A stretch of DNA of 37,122 nucleotides, from positions 1 to 37,122 of the forward strand of contig JAKPTF010000047.1 of assembly GCA_029571225.1 (NCBI GenBank), read 5' to 3'. Positions 27,538 to 36,691 of the stretch are shown here, one piece after another (the first letter of the stretch is position 1; each line of letters begins with the position of its first letter). Source of the stretch: Candidatus Omnitrophota bacterium (GTDB lineage: Bacteria > Omnitrophota > Gorgyraeia > Gygaellales > Profunditerraquicolaceae). The notes under the pieces were generated by a model. That model saw only the letters and a program-made list of their open reading frames with translations. It searched no databases and had not been told where the DNA came from. The translations under genes were made by a program, and so were the position numbers.

Positions 27538-28794
27538 ATGCTTGAGAATTCCATATGCGCACTGGATATCGGTTCGTCTAAGATTGCCGCGGTCGTCGCG
27601 CAGGTGAAAAAGGGGCATATCACCCGGATGTCCTTTGCGACGGCACCAGCCCGGGGCATCGCAAAAGGCGTTATCGTCGATTCCGTTGACCTCGTAGATG
27701 CGGTGACCAGGGTCATGAAGGATTTGAAAGCGTCCTCCGGGGTAAACGTGCGCGCGCTCTTCACCAATATTTCCGGAAGGCATATCACGACCAGGCACAG
27801 CAAGGCAGTGATCCCGCTTGCCCAGCGAGGGAATAAGCTCATTACGGCATCCGATATCCATAAGGTTAATGAGCAAGCCCGTATTTTGGGCTCGAGCATG
27901 GAAGAGGAAATCGTGCACGCGATACCGTTCGGATATTCCATCGATTCGAACGCAGCCATTGTAAATCCGATCGGGCTTTACAGCCACAGGCTCGAAGTTG
28001 ACCTGTATCTGGTGTGCGCGAACCTGGCTTCCGTCCAGACCGTTACGCATGTAGTCAACCAGGCCGGCTTCGACGTTAAGGGGCTCTTTTTTTCCGGTAT
28101 TGCCGGAGCCGCTATCGTGTTCCCCGAAGAGAACCGAAAGGGGACCCGCGTCCTGTGCGATATCGGCAGCGATGTTACGGAATTGCTGTTTTTCAAGGAC
28201 GGGTATCTGAAGAATATACGCGTCCTGGCAACTGGCGGGGACGAGTTGACTAACGGGCTCGCCGAGTCGCTGACCATCCCATGGGAACTGGCGGAGGATA
28301 TCAAGGTTTCCTACGGGATAGTCGGCGAACAGACGCGTGTCTCCGAGGACAAAGAGGTTTTGATCAAAAAAGACAATATTTACAAACCGGTGAAACAGCG
28401 CCAGGTATGCGAGACCATCACTGCCAGGGCGCGGACGCTGGTCAATCAGATCAAAGAGGCTGTGGAGAAAGAGGTCTCCCTGGTTCGCATCGATTCGTTT
28501 GTCGTGACCGGAAGGACGATATTTCAGGAAGGGCTGCTGGAAATGCTAGAGGCGGTTCTTGGTATCAGGGTCGCATGCGGCCGGATCACGGATCCGCAGA
28601 TCATCCCCTTCGCGAACAAGAACGATGTCCTTTCGGGCCAGAAATACCTGACCTATCTGACCACGCTTGGCATTATCTCTCACCAGTTGAAAGAATTACA
28701 GCCGAGCAAAGACGATTCGTTTTCCAGAATCCCCGACCATCCTATCCTCAGGATCTTCCATAAAGCCTGGGAAATCTATCAGGAATATTTCTAA
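27538..28794 (+). CDS. ftsA: Cell division protein FtsA
   Basis: ALDIGSSKIAAVVAQ, NISGRHI, CDIGSDVTELLFFKDG, ATGGDELTNGLAESL, VVTGRTIFQEGLLEML; amphipathic C-terminus HPILRIFHKAWEIYQEYF. Confidence 0.94.
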   Translation: MLENSICALDIGSSKIAAVVAQVKKGHITRMSFATAPARGIAKGVIVDSVDLVDAVTRVMKDLKASSGVNVRALFTNISGRHITTRHSKAVIPLAQRGNKLITASDIHKVNEQARILGSSMEEEIVHAIPFGYSIDSNAAIVNPIGLYSHRLEVDLYLVCANLASVQTVTHVVNQAGFDVKGLFFSGIAGAAIVFPEENRKGTRVLCDIGSDVTELLFFKDGYLKNIRVLATGGDELTNGLAESLTIPWELAEDIKVSYGIVGEQTRVSEDKEVLIKKDNIYKPVKQRQVCETITARARTLVNQIKEAVEKEVSLVRIDSFVVTGRTIFQEGLLEMLEAVLGIRVACGRITDPQIIPFANKNDVLSGQKYLTYLTTLGIISHQLKELQPSKDDSFSRIPDHPILRIFHKAWEIYQEYF

Positions 28795-28838
28795 AAATAA
28801 CGGGGATCAGAACCTTCCCCACAGTGCTCCTTTTTAGG

Positions 28839-28866
28839 TTGACCCGCAGGGCCGTGCGTGTATAAT
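28839..28866 (+). promoter_or_regulatory. Sigma70-like promoter upstream of yggS (TTGACC, 16 bp, TATAAT)
   Basis: TTGACC 28839-28844; TATAAT 28861-28866; lies in the second-largest non-coding gap of the cell-division region. Confidence 0.72.
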
Positions 28867-28882
28867 ATAAGAGTTTACAGCC

Positions 28883-29542
28883 ATGATCAGCGAGAATGTG
28901 CAGAGAGTGAAGGCGAGGATTGATGCGGCATGCCGCCGCGTCAACCGCGATCCTGCAGGGGTGACACTCGTTGCAGTGACCAAAGGCAGGCCCGTAGAGG
29001 ATATTCTTCAGGTCCTGGATACCGGCGTCCTCGATATCGGGGAGAACAGGGTTCAGGAGGCCGCGAAGAAATATGAAGAAGTCTGCCGTCTGGCACCGGC
29101 CCCGCAGCAGGTCAGGTGGCATATGATCGGCCACCTGCAGACCAATAAAGTAAGGGAGGCGGTGCGCATCTTCAGCCTCATCCATTCGGTTGACAGCCTT
29201 CGCCTGGCGCAGGAAATAGATAGACACGCGGCACACGCAGGCAAGATCCAGGATATTCTTCTGGAGGTCAAAACGTCGCCAGAGGATACTAAGTACGGGA
29301 TTTCTCCGGAAGAGTTTACTGCTGTCGCTAGCGATATTTCGCGGCTTTCGCACGTGCGCCTGCGCGGAGCCATGACCATGGCCCCTCGGGGCCTAAGTGG
29401 CGGGTTAGCCCGGCCTTATTTCCGCATCGTTAGCCGGCTCGGCCAGCAGGTCGTTTCAATGGGAATGTCGGATGATTTTGAGGTCGCGATCGAAGAAGGC
29501 GCGACGATCGTGCGCGTGGGCAGGTTATTATTCGAGGCATAG
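28883..29542 (+). CDS. yggS: PLP homeostasis protein, YggS/YlmE family
   Basis: LVAVTKGRPVEDI, DIGENRVQEA, WHMIGHLQTNKVRE, IHSVDSLRLAQEI, TKYGISPEE, MGMSDDFEVAIEEGATIVRVG. Confidence 0.94.
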   Translation: MISENVQRVKARIDAACRRVNRDPAGVTLVAVTKGRPVEDILQVLDTGVLDIGENRVQEAAKKYEEVCRLAPAPQQVRWHMIGHLQTNKVREAVRIFSLIHSVDSLRLAQEIDRHAAHAGKIQDILLEVKTSPEDTKYGISPEEFTAVASDISRLSHVRLRGAMTMAPRGLSGGLARPYFRIVSRLGQQVVSMGMSDDFEVAIEEGATIVRVGRLLFEA

Positions 29543-30373
29543 ATGAAAAGGGATACGGCTATAGGGGTTATAGGTTTTGGAAACATGGGAAGCGCCATAG
29601 CTCTGGGGTTAAAGGACAGGCACAGGGTTTTTATCTATGAGAAAGACCCCGCGAAGATTACCGGAGCTTCCGGCGTGACTGCCCTGGGTAGCATCGAGGA
29701 TATCATTGACGCCGCGCAGACAATCATTATCGCAGTAAAACCACAGGATTTCGACGCGGTGCTCGAGGAGCTGCGCGGCAAGGTTGTGCATCGGATGGTG
29801 ATATCCATTGCCGCAGGGATTTCCACCGGTTATATCGAGGAGAACATCGGGGACGTGCCGGTGATCCGCGTGATGCCGAACCTGCCAGCGAGTATTGGAA
29901 TGGGAATGATCTGCCTGTGTAAGGGAAGGTATGCTTTGGAAACCGACCTGGCGTATGCGCAGAAGCTTTTTGACCGGCTCGGCAGGACGCTTGTGGTAGA
30001 GGAATCGCAGATGAACGCAGTGACCGCGGTGTCCGGGAGCGGTCCGGGTTTCTTCTTCGGATTGATCGAAGACAAGCCTGAAGGCGAATGGGCGGTTTAC
30101 GGAACCAACATCTTTACCCCTTTATTGATAGAGGCGGCGCGCGAAATCGGATTCAGCCAGCAGCAGGCGCAGACGCTGGCTGTCGCTACGACAGAGGGCA
30201 GCCTTGCTCTCCTGCGCAGGACGCGCCTGTCACCGCAGGAACTGCGCCGCCGGGTCACGTCGAAAGGCGGCACTACCGAGGCGGGTCTGGAAACGCTTGC
30301 CAGAACGCAATCGCTAGTCCAGGCGGTCAGGGCTGCTGCGCAGCGTGCGGAAGAACTTGCCGGAGGGAATTGA
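29543..30373 (+). CDS. proC: Pyrroline-5-carboxylate reductase
   Basis: IGVIGFGNMGSAIALGL, IIAVKPQDFDAVLEEL, VIRVMPNLPASIGMGM, AVTAVSGSGPGFFF, RRRVTSKGGTTEAGLETL. Confidence 0.93.
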   Translation: MKRDTAIGVIGFGNMGSAIALGLKDRHRVFIYEKDPAKITGASGVTALGSIEDIIDAAQTIIIAVKPQDFDAVLEELRGKVVHRMVISIAAGISTGYIEENIGDVPVIRVMPNLPASIGMGMICLCKGRYALETDLAYAQKLFDRLGRTLVVEESQMNAVTAVSGSGPGFFFGLIEDKPEGEWAVYGTNIFTPLLIEAAREIGFSQQQAQTLAVATTEGSLALLRRTRLSPQELRRRVTSKGGTTEAGLETLARTQSLVQAVRAAAQRAEELAGGN

Positions 30374-30377
30374 TAAT

Positions 30378-31238
30378 ATGGGAAAGACAGGAATCATAGG
30401 CGGCAGCGGTTTGTACAAGATAGAAGGCTTTACCGATGTTAAGGAGATCGCGGTCAAGACCCCGTTCGGAGACCCGTCTGACAAATTCATGTCAGGTATC
30501 TTCGAGGGCAAAGAGGTCGTTTTCCTGCCGCGCCACGGCAGGGGCCACCGGATCAACCCTAGCGAGATCAATTACCGAGCGAATATCTTCGCAATGAAGA
30601 AGCTCGGTGTGGACCGGATCATTTCCCTGACCGCCTGCGGCAGCCTTCGAGCCGAGATGAAGCCGCTTGATTTTGTCCTTCCCGACCAGTTCGTTGACCG
30701 GACAAACCAGGCCAGGAAGATGACGTTCTTCGAGAACGGGATTGTCGCCCATGTGGGTTTTGCCGATCCGGTATGCAACAGCCTTCGCAGCCATGTGCAC
30801 AAAAGCATCCTCGCGCTCGGTTTCAACGTGCATGACGGAGGCACCTACATCACCATGGAAGGCCCGGCGTTCTCCACGCGCGCCGAATCTAACCTTTACC
30901 GCAGCTGGGGCATGGACATCATCGGCATGACAAACATGTCAGAGGCGAAGCTTGCGCGCGAAGCTGAGATCTGCTACGTGACGGTGGCAGCGGTCACGGA
31001 TTTCGACTGCTGGTACCAGTCGGCAGAAGAGGTTACCCTTGAGATGATTATCGCCAACCTGCAGAAGAACGTGGACCGCTCAAAGGCTATTGTCAGGAAT
31101 ATGATCAAAGACCTGCCTGATGAACGGACCTGCGGCTGCGGAAGTGCGCTACAGAACGCTATCGTAACCGACAGGGCGCTGATCCCGGCAAAGCTAAAGA
31201 AGGACCTTGCGCCGATAATCGGCAAATATATTAGATAA
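30378..31238 (+). CDS. mtnP: S-methyl-5'-thioadenosine phosphorylase
   Basis: TGIIGGSGLYKIEGF, TPFGDPSDKF, FLPRHGRGHRINPSEINYRANI, LTACGSL, TYITMEGPAFSTRAES, GMTNMSEAKLAREAEICY, VTDFDCW. Confidence 0.95.
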   Translation: MGKTGIIGGSGLYKIEGFTDVKEIAVKTPFGDPSDKFMSGIFEGKEVVFLPRHGRGHRINPSEINYRANIFAMKKLGVDRIISLTACGSLRAEMKPLDFVLPDQFVDRTNQARKMTFFENGIVAHVGFADPVCNSLRSHVHKSILALGFNVHDGGTYITMEGPAFSTRAESNLYRSWGMDIIGMTNMSEAKLAREAEICYVTVAAVTDFDCWYQSAEEVTLEMIIANLQKNVDRSKAIVRNMIKDLPDERTCGCGSALQNAIVTDRALIPAKLKKDLAPIIGKYIR

Positions 31239-31250
31239 GGAAGTGCACGC

Positions 31251-34070
31251 ATGGAATACAAAAATACTCTCAACCTGCCCAAGACAGATTTCCCCATGAA
31301 AGGGGACCTCCCCCGCCGCGAGCCTGAATTTCTCAAGAAATGGCAGGAGGCCGGGCTTTACCGGCTGATCCGGCAAAGATCCAGGGGAAAGCGGAAATAC
31401 GTCCTGCACGACGGGCCGCCGTATGCCAACGGCCATATCCACATCGGGCACGCCCTGAACAAGACCCTGAAGGATTTCATCGTCAAGTACAAGACCATGC
31501 GTGGGTACGATTCCGCGTATGTGCCAGGATGGGATTGCCACGGCCTTCCGGTGGAGCACGCCCTTTTCAAAGAGCTTAAGATCAATAAATACCAGATAGA
31601 CCAGGTGAGTTTCCGCAAAAAGGCGCATGACTACGCGATGAAATTCGTTTCCATACAGAAGGAAGAGTTCAAGCGCCTCGGCGTGCAGGGCGACTGGGAG
31701 GACCCGTATCTGACCCTGAGCCGCGAATATGAGGACGGTATCCTCGGGGCGTTTTCGGACCTCGTGAAGAAAGGATATATATACCGGGGCCTGAAGCCGG
31801 TCAACTGGTGCTTCCGCTGCGAAACCGCGCTTGCCGAAGCGGAGGTCGAGTATGAGGACCATACGTCGCCGTCCGTATTTGTTAAATTCAAACTTGAAAA
31901 GTCAACGCGATTCCCGGATGAAACGTTCCTGGTCATCTGGACCACGACTCCATGGACGCTGATCGCCAACGTCGCCGTAGCGGTGCATCCTGATTTTGAC
32001 TATTCCTGTATAAAGACCGCCAGGGGCAACCTCATCATCGCGGACGTGCGTTTTGCGGTCCTGGAGCGCATGGGTATCGAAAAATATGAGCTCGTCCGCA
32101 GGGTTAAAGGCAGGGATCTGGAGGGGCTTTTTTATGCCGGCCCGTTTAATCTGCGCACGGGTAAAGTCGTTCTTGCCGATTATGTCTCTTCTGAAGAAGG
32201 CACGGGGCTCGTTCATACGGCTCCGGGACACGGCGCTGACGACTATCTTACCGGGGTCAGGTATAAACTGGATGTTGTTATGCCGGTGAACGAGAAAGGG
32301 AGTTTTGACCGGACTGCCGGAGAATTCGAGGGAAAGAACGTCTATGATGCCAATCCCCTTATCATCGAACGTCTCAAAGCTGACGGCTCGCTGTTATTGG
32401 CGGAGAACATCAGGCATTCCTATCCCCATTGCTGGAGGTGCAAGAACCCGATTATCTTCCGCGCCACCAACCAGTGGTTTCTGGACATAGACCATAAGGA
32501 CCTGCGCAAACGGGCGCTGGAAGCGATCGCGTCAGGAATCACGTTCGTCCCGGCGTCGGGCAAAGAAAGGATATCCTCGATGGTCCAGTCGCGGCCAGAC
32601 TGGTGCCTTTCCCGCCAGCGGTACTGGGGCGTACCGATACCGTCTCTGGTCTGCGCGAAATGCAAATACGAGTTCATCGAACCTTCGGTTGTCGATACCT
32701 TAAGGAAATATGTCGTCAGCGAGGGCACCGACAGCTGGTTCATCAGGCCGCCAGGGGATTTTATACCCGCCGGGTTCTCGTGCGTAAAGTGCGGCGGCAC
32801 TGAATTCCGCAAAGGCACGGATATCCTCGACGTGTGGTTCGATTCAGGCGCGAGCAGCCAGGCAGTGCTGAAGAAGCGTCCCGATCTCATGCAGCCTCCG
32901 TGTTCATTGTATCTGGAGGGTTCGGACCAGCACCGCGGATGGTTTCAGTCATCGCTGTGGGTCGCGATGGGCGTTGACGAAAAACCTCCGTTCGAGTCGG
33001 TCCTGACCCACGGTTTTGTCGTAGACGGAGACGGGCGGAAGATGTCCAAGTCCCTGGGCAATGTTATCGCTCCGGACGACATCATAAAGAATTTCGGCGC
33101 CGATATTTTGCGGCTGTGGGTGGCCTCCAGCGATTATAACGAGGATATTCGTATTTCCCCGCAGATACTTCAACGTTTGTCGGAGGCGTACCGCAAGATC
33201 CGCAATACCGCCAGGTTCATCATGAGCAATCTGTATGATTTCAATCCGGATACGGATAGTGTCGATCCAGGCAACCTGTCGCTGATAGATACGTGGGTCC
33301 TTGCCAAATCCTCATCAATGGCCCGGATGGTCACGCAGGCGTATGACGATTTCGAGTTCCATAAGGCGTTTAAGGGGATCTATGATTTTTGCAACGAGAC
33401 TCTGTCCATGTATTATCTCGATATGGTCAAGGGGAGGCTCTATACGGCGGCTTCTGATTCGCGCCGGCGCAGGAGCGCCCAGACCGCGATTTACGGAATT
33501 CTAGATTCGCTGGTGAGGCTCATGGCGCCTATTCTGGCTTTTACCGCGGAGGACATCTGGCAGTATATGCCCAGGCGCGCGGCAGACGCTGGTGTTGCCA
33601 GCGTGCATCTGCTGGACTGGCCGGATTTTGAAGGCGGCACGACCGAGGCACATGACAAGGAGGCCGCTGCCCGCCTTGAATCAGTCATGGCATTAATCCC
33701 CTTAGCCACCAAGGCGCTTGAAGAGAAACGCTCCGAAGGGCTGATCGGCAGTTCGTTTGACGCGAAAATAAATATATTGACAAAAGATCAAAACCGGTAT
33801 AATTATTTAGATGGATTACGGGACAGCCTGCCTGAAATTTTCAAAGTTTCCCAGGTGGCAGTCATCAAGACAGACACACGTGACCCTTCTGCGCCGGCGG
33901 ACGCCTCTAACCCCGACATCGAGCTCCAGGTGCAGAAAGCAGACGGTCAGAAATGCGAGCGTTGCTGGAATTTTACCGAGTCCGTAGGTAAGAACCCGTC
34001 GCATGCGTTGCTGTGCGACCAGTGCGTATCAGCCATCCGAGGAGGCCAGAACGTTGAGAAAGAAACTTAA
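31251..34070 (+). CDS. ileS: Isoleucyl-tRNA synthetase
   Basis: [26 protein letters not shown], editing domain [39 protein letters not shown]-terminal Zn motif CERCWNF...CDQC. Confidence 0.98.
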   Translation: MEYKNTLNLPKTDFPMKGDLPRREPEFLKKWQEAGLYRLIRQRSRGKRKYVLHDGPPYANGHIHIGHALNKTLKDFIVKYKTMRGYDSAYVPGWDCHGLPVEHALFKELKINKYQIDQVSFRKKAHDYAMKFVSIQKEEFKRLGVQGDWEDPYLTLSREYEDGILGAFSDLVKKGYIYRGLKPVNWCFRCETALAEAEVEYEDHTSPSVFVKFKLEKSTRFPDETFLVIWTTTPWTLIANVAVAVHPDFDYSCIKTARGNLIIADVRFAVLERMGIEKYELVRRVKGRDLEGLFYAGPFNLRTGKVVLADYVSSEEGTGLVHTAPGHGADDYLTGVRYKLDVVMPVNEKGSFDRTAGEFEGKNVYDANPLIIERLKADGSLLLAENIRHSYPHCWRCKNPIIFRATNQWFLDIDHKDLRKRALEAIASGITFVPASGKERISSMVQSRPDWCLSRQRYWGVPIPSLVCAKCKYEFIEPSVVDTLRKYVVSEGTDSWFIRPPGDFIPAGFSCVKCGGTEFRKGTDILDVWFDSGASSQAVLKKRPDLMQPPCSLYLEGSDQHRGWFQSSLWVAMGVDEKPPFESVLTHGFVVDGDGRKMSKSLGNVIAPDDIIKNFGADILRLWVASSDYNEDIRISPQILQRLSEAYRKIRNTARFIMSNLYDFNPDTDSVDPGNLSLIDTWVLAKSSSMARMVTQAYDDFEFHKAFKGIYDFCNETLSMYYLDMVKGRLYTAASDSRRRRSAQTAIYGILDSLVRLMAPILAFTAEDIWQYMPRRAADAGVASVHLLDWPDFEGGTTEAHDKEAAARLESVMALIPLATKALEEKRSEGLIGSSFDAKINILTKDQNRYNYLDGLRDSLPEIFKVSQVAVIKTDTRDPSAPADASNPDIELQVQKADGQKCERCWNFTESVGKNPSHALLCDQCVSAIRGGQNVEKET

Positions 34071-34437
34071 TAAAAAAGACCTGGGCGTATACAAGAAACT
34101 CCTGCAGAAGCGTAAGGCAGAGGTCCTTGACGCGATCGATCACGCTTCGGAAGAGACCATGAAGAAATCCCAGAAGGACGCCTCCGGCGATATTTCGGGA
34201 TACACATACCATATGGCGGATGTCGCCACCGATACGTATGACAGGGAATTTTCGCTGAGCCTGGTGTCAAGCGAGCGCAAGATCCTGTTTGAGCTGGGCA
34301 CTGCGCTCAAGAAGATCGAGGACGGCAGTTACGGCATATGCGAAGACTGCCAGTCGCCGATAGCCAGGTCCAGGCTAAAGGCGATCCCCTATGCCCGCCT
34401 TTGCGTGAAGTGCCAGGAGAAAAGAGAGAAGAAATAG
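34054..34437 (+). CDS. TraR/DksA-type C4 zinc-finger protein
   Basis: [29 protein letters not shown] 34054 proposed start with GAGGAGG SD upstream, overlapping ileS. Confidence 0.88.
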   Translation: MRKKLNKKDLGVYKKLLQKRKAEVLDAIDHASEETMKKSQKDASGDISGYTYHMADVATDTYDREFSLSLVSSERKILFELGTALKKIEDGSYGICEDCQSPIARSRLKAIPYARLCVKCQEKREKK

Positions 34438-34448
34438 CCCTTTCTTTC

Positions 34449-34898
34449 ATGGTCGTCCTTATCGTCGCCCTGATTCTTGTGAGCGACCGGCTGACAAAAG
34501 TTTTCTTTTCGCAGATACTACCCGCCGGCGGCTCGATCCCCGTTATCAAAGGCCTGTTCCATTTAACTCTCGTCCATAACCGCGGCGCGGCGTTCGGTAT
34601 GTTCAAGAACCAGACCCCGCTGTTTATCCTGACATCCGTGGTCGCGGTTCTGTTCATACTTTTGCATTTGAAGAAAAGCACGCTTTTGGAAAAATTCGCT
34701 CTGTCCCTGATCCTGGCGGGCGCCGTAGGCAATCTGATCGATAGGGTCCTTTACGGCTGCGTCATCGATTTTATCGATATTCACATCGAGCCGTATTTTT
34801 ACTGGCCTGTCTTCAATGTCGCGGACAGCGCGATCACCGTGGGTGCATGCATGCTCGGATGGCTTTTGCTGCGGCCTGCAGGCCCAAACAGACAATGA
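34449..34898 (+). CDS. lspA: Lipoprotein signal peptidase (signal peptidase II)
   Basis: SDRLTKVFF, HNRGAAFGMF, GAVGNLIDRVLYGCVIDFID, FNVADSAITVG; start trimmed to ATG 34449. Confidence 0.95.
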   Translation: MVVLIVALILVSDRLTKVFFSQILPAGGSIPVIKGLFHLTLVHNRGAAFGMFKNQTPLFILTSVVAVLFILLHLKKSTLLEKFALSLILAGAVGNLIDRVLYGCVIDFIDIHIEPYFYWPVFNVADSAITVGACMLGWLLLRPAGPNRQ

Positions 34899-35818
34899 CC
34901 GGACACATCATCGAGGTCGAAGGCGCGTCGGCTAGACAGCGGCTAGACCTGTTCCTCATGGAGTTCGCCGCGTCAACAGGCCTGGGCCTTTCGCGTACCG
35001 CGATACAGCATTGCATAGTATCGGGCCGCGTTTCGGTGGACGGCCGGACGGTGCACAAGGCAAGCTTCAAGGTTTCCGCAGGGAGTAAGATCGTTTTCGA
35101 ACCGGAGGCAGCTAAAACGGATCCGGCCCTCGTCGGGGAAGATATACCCCTGGACGTTGTCTATGAGGACGAAGATATTGCCGTGATAAATAAACCTGCG
35201 GGCCTTGTCGTACATCCGGCTCCTGGAAACGCGGCGCATACCATGGTTCATGCGATGCTGAACCGGTTCGGGACCCTTTCTGACATCAATCCTCATCGGC
35301 CGGGCATCGTGCACCGCCTTGACAAGGAGACATCCGGCCTCATTGTCATTGCCAGGAACAATGCCGCGCACCACGCTCTCGCGAAGCAATTTGCGGACCA
35401 TTCGATCAAACGTAAATACGTCGCGCTGGTCAAAGGCAGGGTCGAATATGACGAGAACGTCATAGAGTTGTCCATCGGAAGGCATCCTACCAGGCGCGAG
35501 CATATGGCCGTTCATTCCGGGGTCAATGCCAGGTATGCCAAGACCCGTTACCGGACCATTAAACGGACCGATACGGTGAGCCTGCTTGAGCTGGAGCCCT
35601 ATACGGGCCGGACCCATCAGCTCAGGGTGCATCTGTCTTATATCGGGCATCCCATCATGGGTGATGCAAAGTATGGCAGGCAGGCGGCGTTTCCCCGCAT
35701 GGCGCTTCATGCGAAGTATCTTGGTTTCATGCATCCTTCAAGCGGTAAATTTATAGAATTCGAGACCGGAACGCCTAAGGAGTTCAGCGATGCGGTGCGG
35801 TCGAAAGAAAGTTCTTGA
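34895..35818 (+). CDS. rluD: RluA/RluD-family 23S rRNA pseudouridine synthase
   Basis: S4 domain, INKPAGLVVHPAPGN, HRLDKETSGLIVIARN, TGRTHQLRVHLSYIGHPIMGDAKYG; ATGA overlap with lspA. Confidence 0.95.
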   Translation: MTGHIIEVEGASARQRLDLFLMEFAASTGLGLSRTAIQHCIVSGRVSVDGRTVHKASFKVSAGSKIVFEPEAAKTDPALVGEDIPLDVVYEDEDIAVINKPAGLVVHPAPGNAAHTMVHAMLNRFGTLSDINPHRPGIVHRLDKETSGLIVIARNNAAHHALAKQFADHSIKRKYVALVKGRVEYDENVIELSIGRHPTRREHMAVHSGVNARYAKTRYRTIKRTDTVSLLELEPYTGRTHQLRVHLSYIGHPIMGDAKYGRQAAFPRMALHAKYLGFMHPSSGKFIEFETGTPKEFSDAVRSKESS

Positions 35819-35843
35819 TTTCTGCGTAACTAATTGCTATAGT
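35815..35843 (+). promoter_or_regulatory. Candidate sigma70-like promoter (TTGATT, 17 bp, TATAGT) for the coiled-coil gene
   Basis: TTGATT 35815-35820, 17-bp spacer, TATAGT 35838-35843; strong SD AAGGAGGA at 35876-35883. Confidence 0.55.
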
Positions 35844-35887
35844 AATCAGATAAAAGGGTCGGAAAGATAACTCATAAGGAGGATCAG

Positions 35888-36691
35888 ATGGCCGGGAATA
35901 ACACGGGTTTAAAACTCCTTGTCGTATTGTTGGTGGTTGTTTCACTCGCATTGGGCATAGGCGGATATGTACTGCTTAAGCAGGAAAAAGAGCGCAGTGC
36001 ACAGCTGGAGTCAGAACTGAACGATACCAGGGGGAAATACCGGCAGGCCCAGGCGGAGATTGAGCAGCAGAATACAAAGATCGCCGGACTTTCATCGAGC
36101 CTCGACAACGCGAACATTGAGATCAGGAAGCTTAATGCGAAAGTGAGCGAAGAACAGCAGGCCAGGCAGGAAGCCGTCTCGAAGCTCGAGGCATTGACCG
36201 CTGACTTGAAGAAACAGTCGAATATTGCCGGAGAGCTTCAGAAGAAATTGAGCGAATCCCAGAGCGCTTTGCAGGAAGCGGATAAGCGCCTGAAGGAAAT
36301 GGAATTGCAGCTCAAGACGGCGGAGGCAAAAAAATCAGAGCTGGAGCAAAAGGTTAAATCACTGGAAGAAAAGGCCGCCAACGTTGAACTAGGCAAGATC
36401 GTAGTGAGCCCGGAACCTGCTGCGAAGAAGAAGGTTGAGCCCCCTAAAGAGCCGGCCAAGAAGCTCGAAGGCAAGGTGCTTGTCGTGAATAAGGATTACC
36501 GTTTCGCCGTAATCAACCTTGGCAGCAAGGACGGCGTCAATGTCGGAGCCGTTTTTTCGGTCGTGCACAGCGGCAAGAACATCGGCGACATCAAGGTCGA
36601 GAAGGTGCACGACACGATGTCCGCCGCAGGTTTTGTGACGCCGGAACTCAAGGATAAGATCCTCGAAGGCGATTCGGTCATTCAAAAATAA
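35888..36691 (+). CDS. Membrane-anchored coiled-coil protein with a C-terminal Gly/Val-rich beta domain, uncharacterised
   Basis: N-terminal TM (LKLLVVLLVVVSLALGIGGYVLL), about 130 aa of Gln/Glu/Lys/Leu-rich heptad-like sequence, Pro/Lys linker, then GKVLVVNKDYRFAVINLGSKDGVNVGAVFSVV... Confidence 0.8.
   Translation: MAGNNTGLKLLVVLLVVVSLALGIGGYVLLKQEKERSAQLESELNDTRGKYRQAQAEIEQQNTKIAGLSSSLDNANIEIRKLNAKVSEEQQARQEAVSKLEALTADLKKQSNIAGELQKKLSESQSALQEADKRLKEMELQLKTAEAKKSELEQKVKSLEEKAANVELGKIVVSPEPAAKKKVEPPKEPAKKLEGKVLVVNKDYRFAVINLGSKDGVNVGAVFSVVHSGKNIGDIKVEKVHDTMSAAGFVTPELKDKILEGDSVIQK

Noticed and set aside
28802-28835. GGGGA...TCCCC stem followed by TTTTT as a terminator after ftsA
   Set aside because: Only a 5-bp stem with a 9-nt loop, and the T-run is about 10 nt away; too weak to call.
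31239-31250. Possible T-box leader before ileS
   Set aside because: Only 12 nt separate mtnP and ileS; no T-box or specifier structure can fit.
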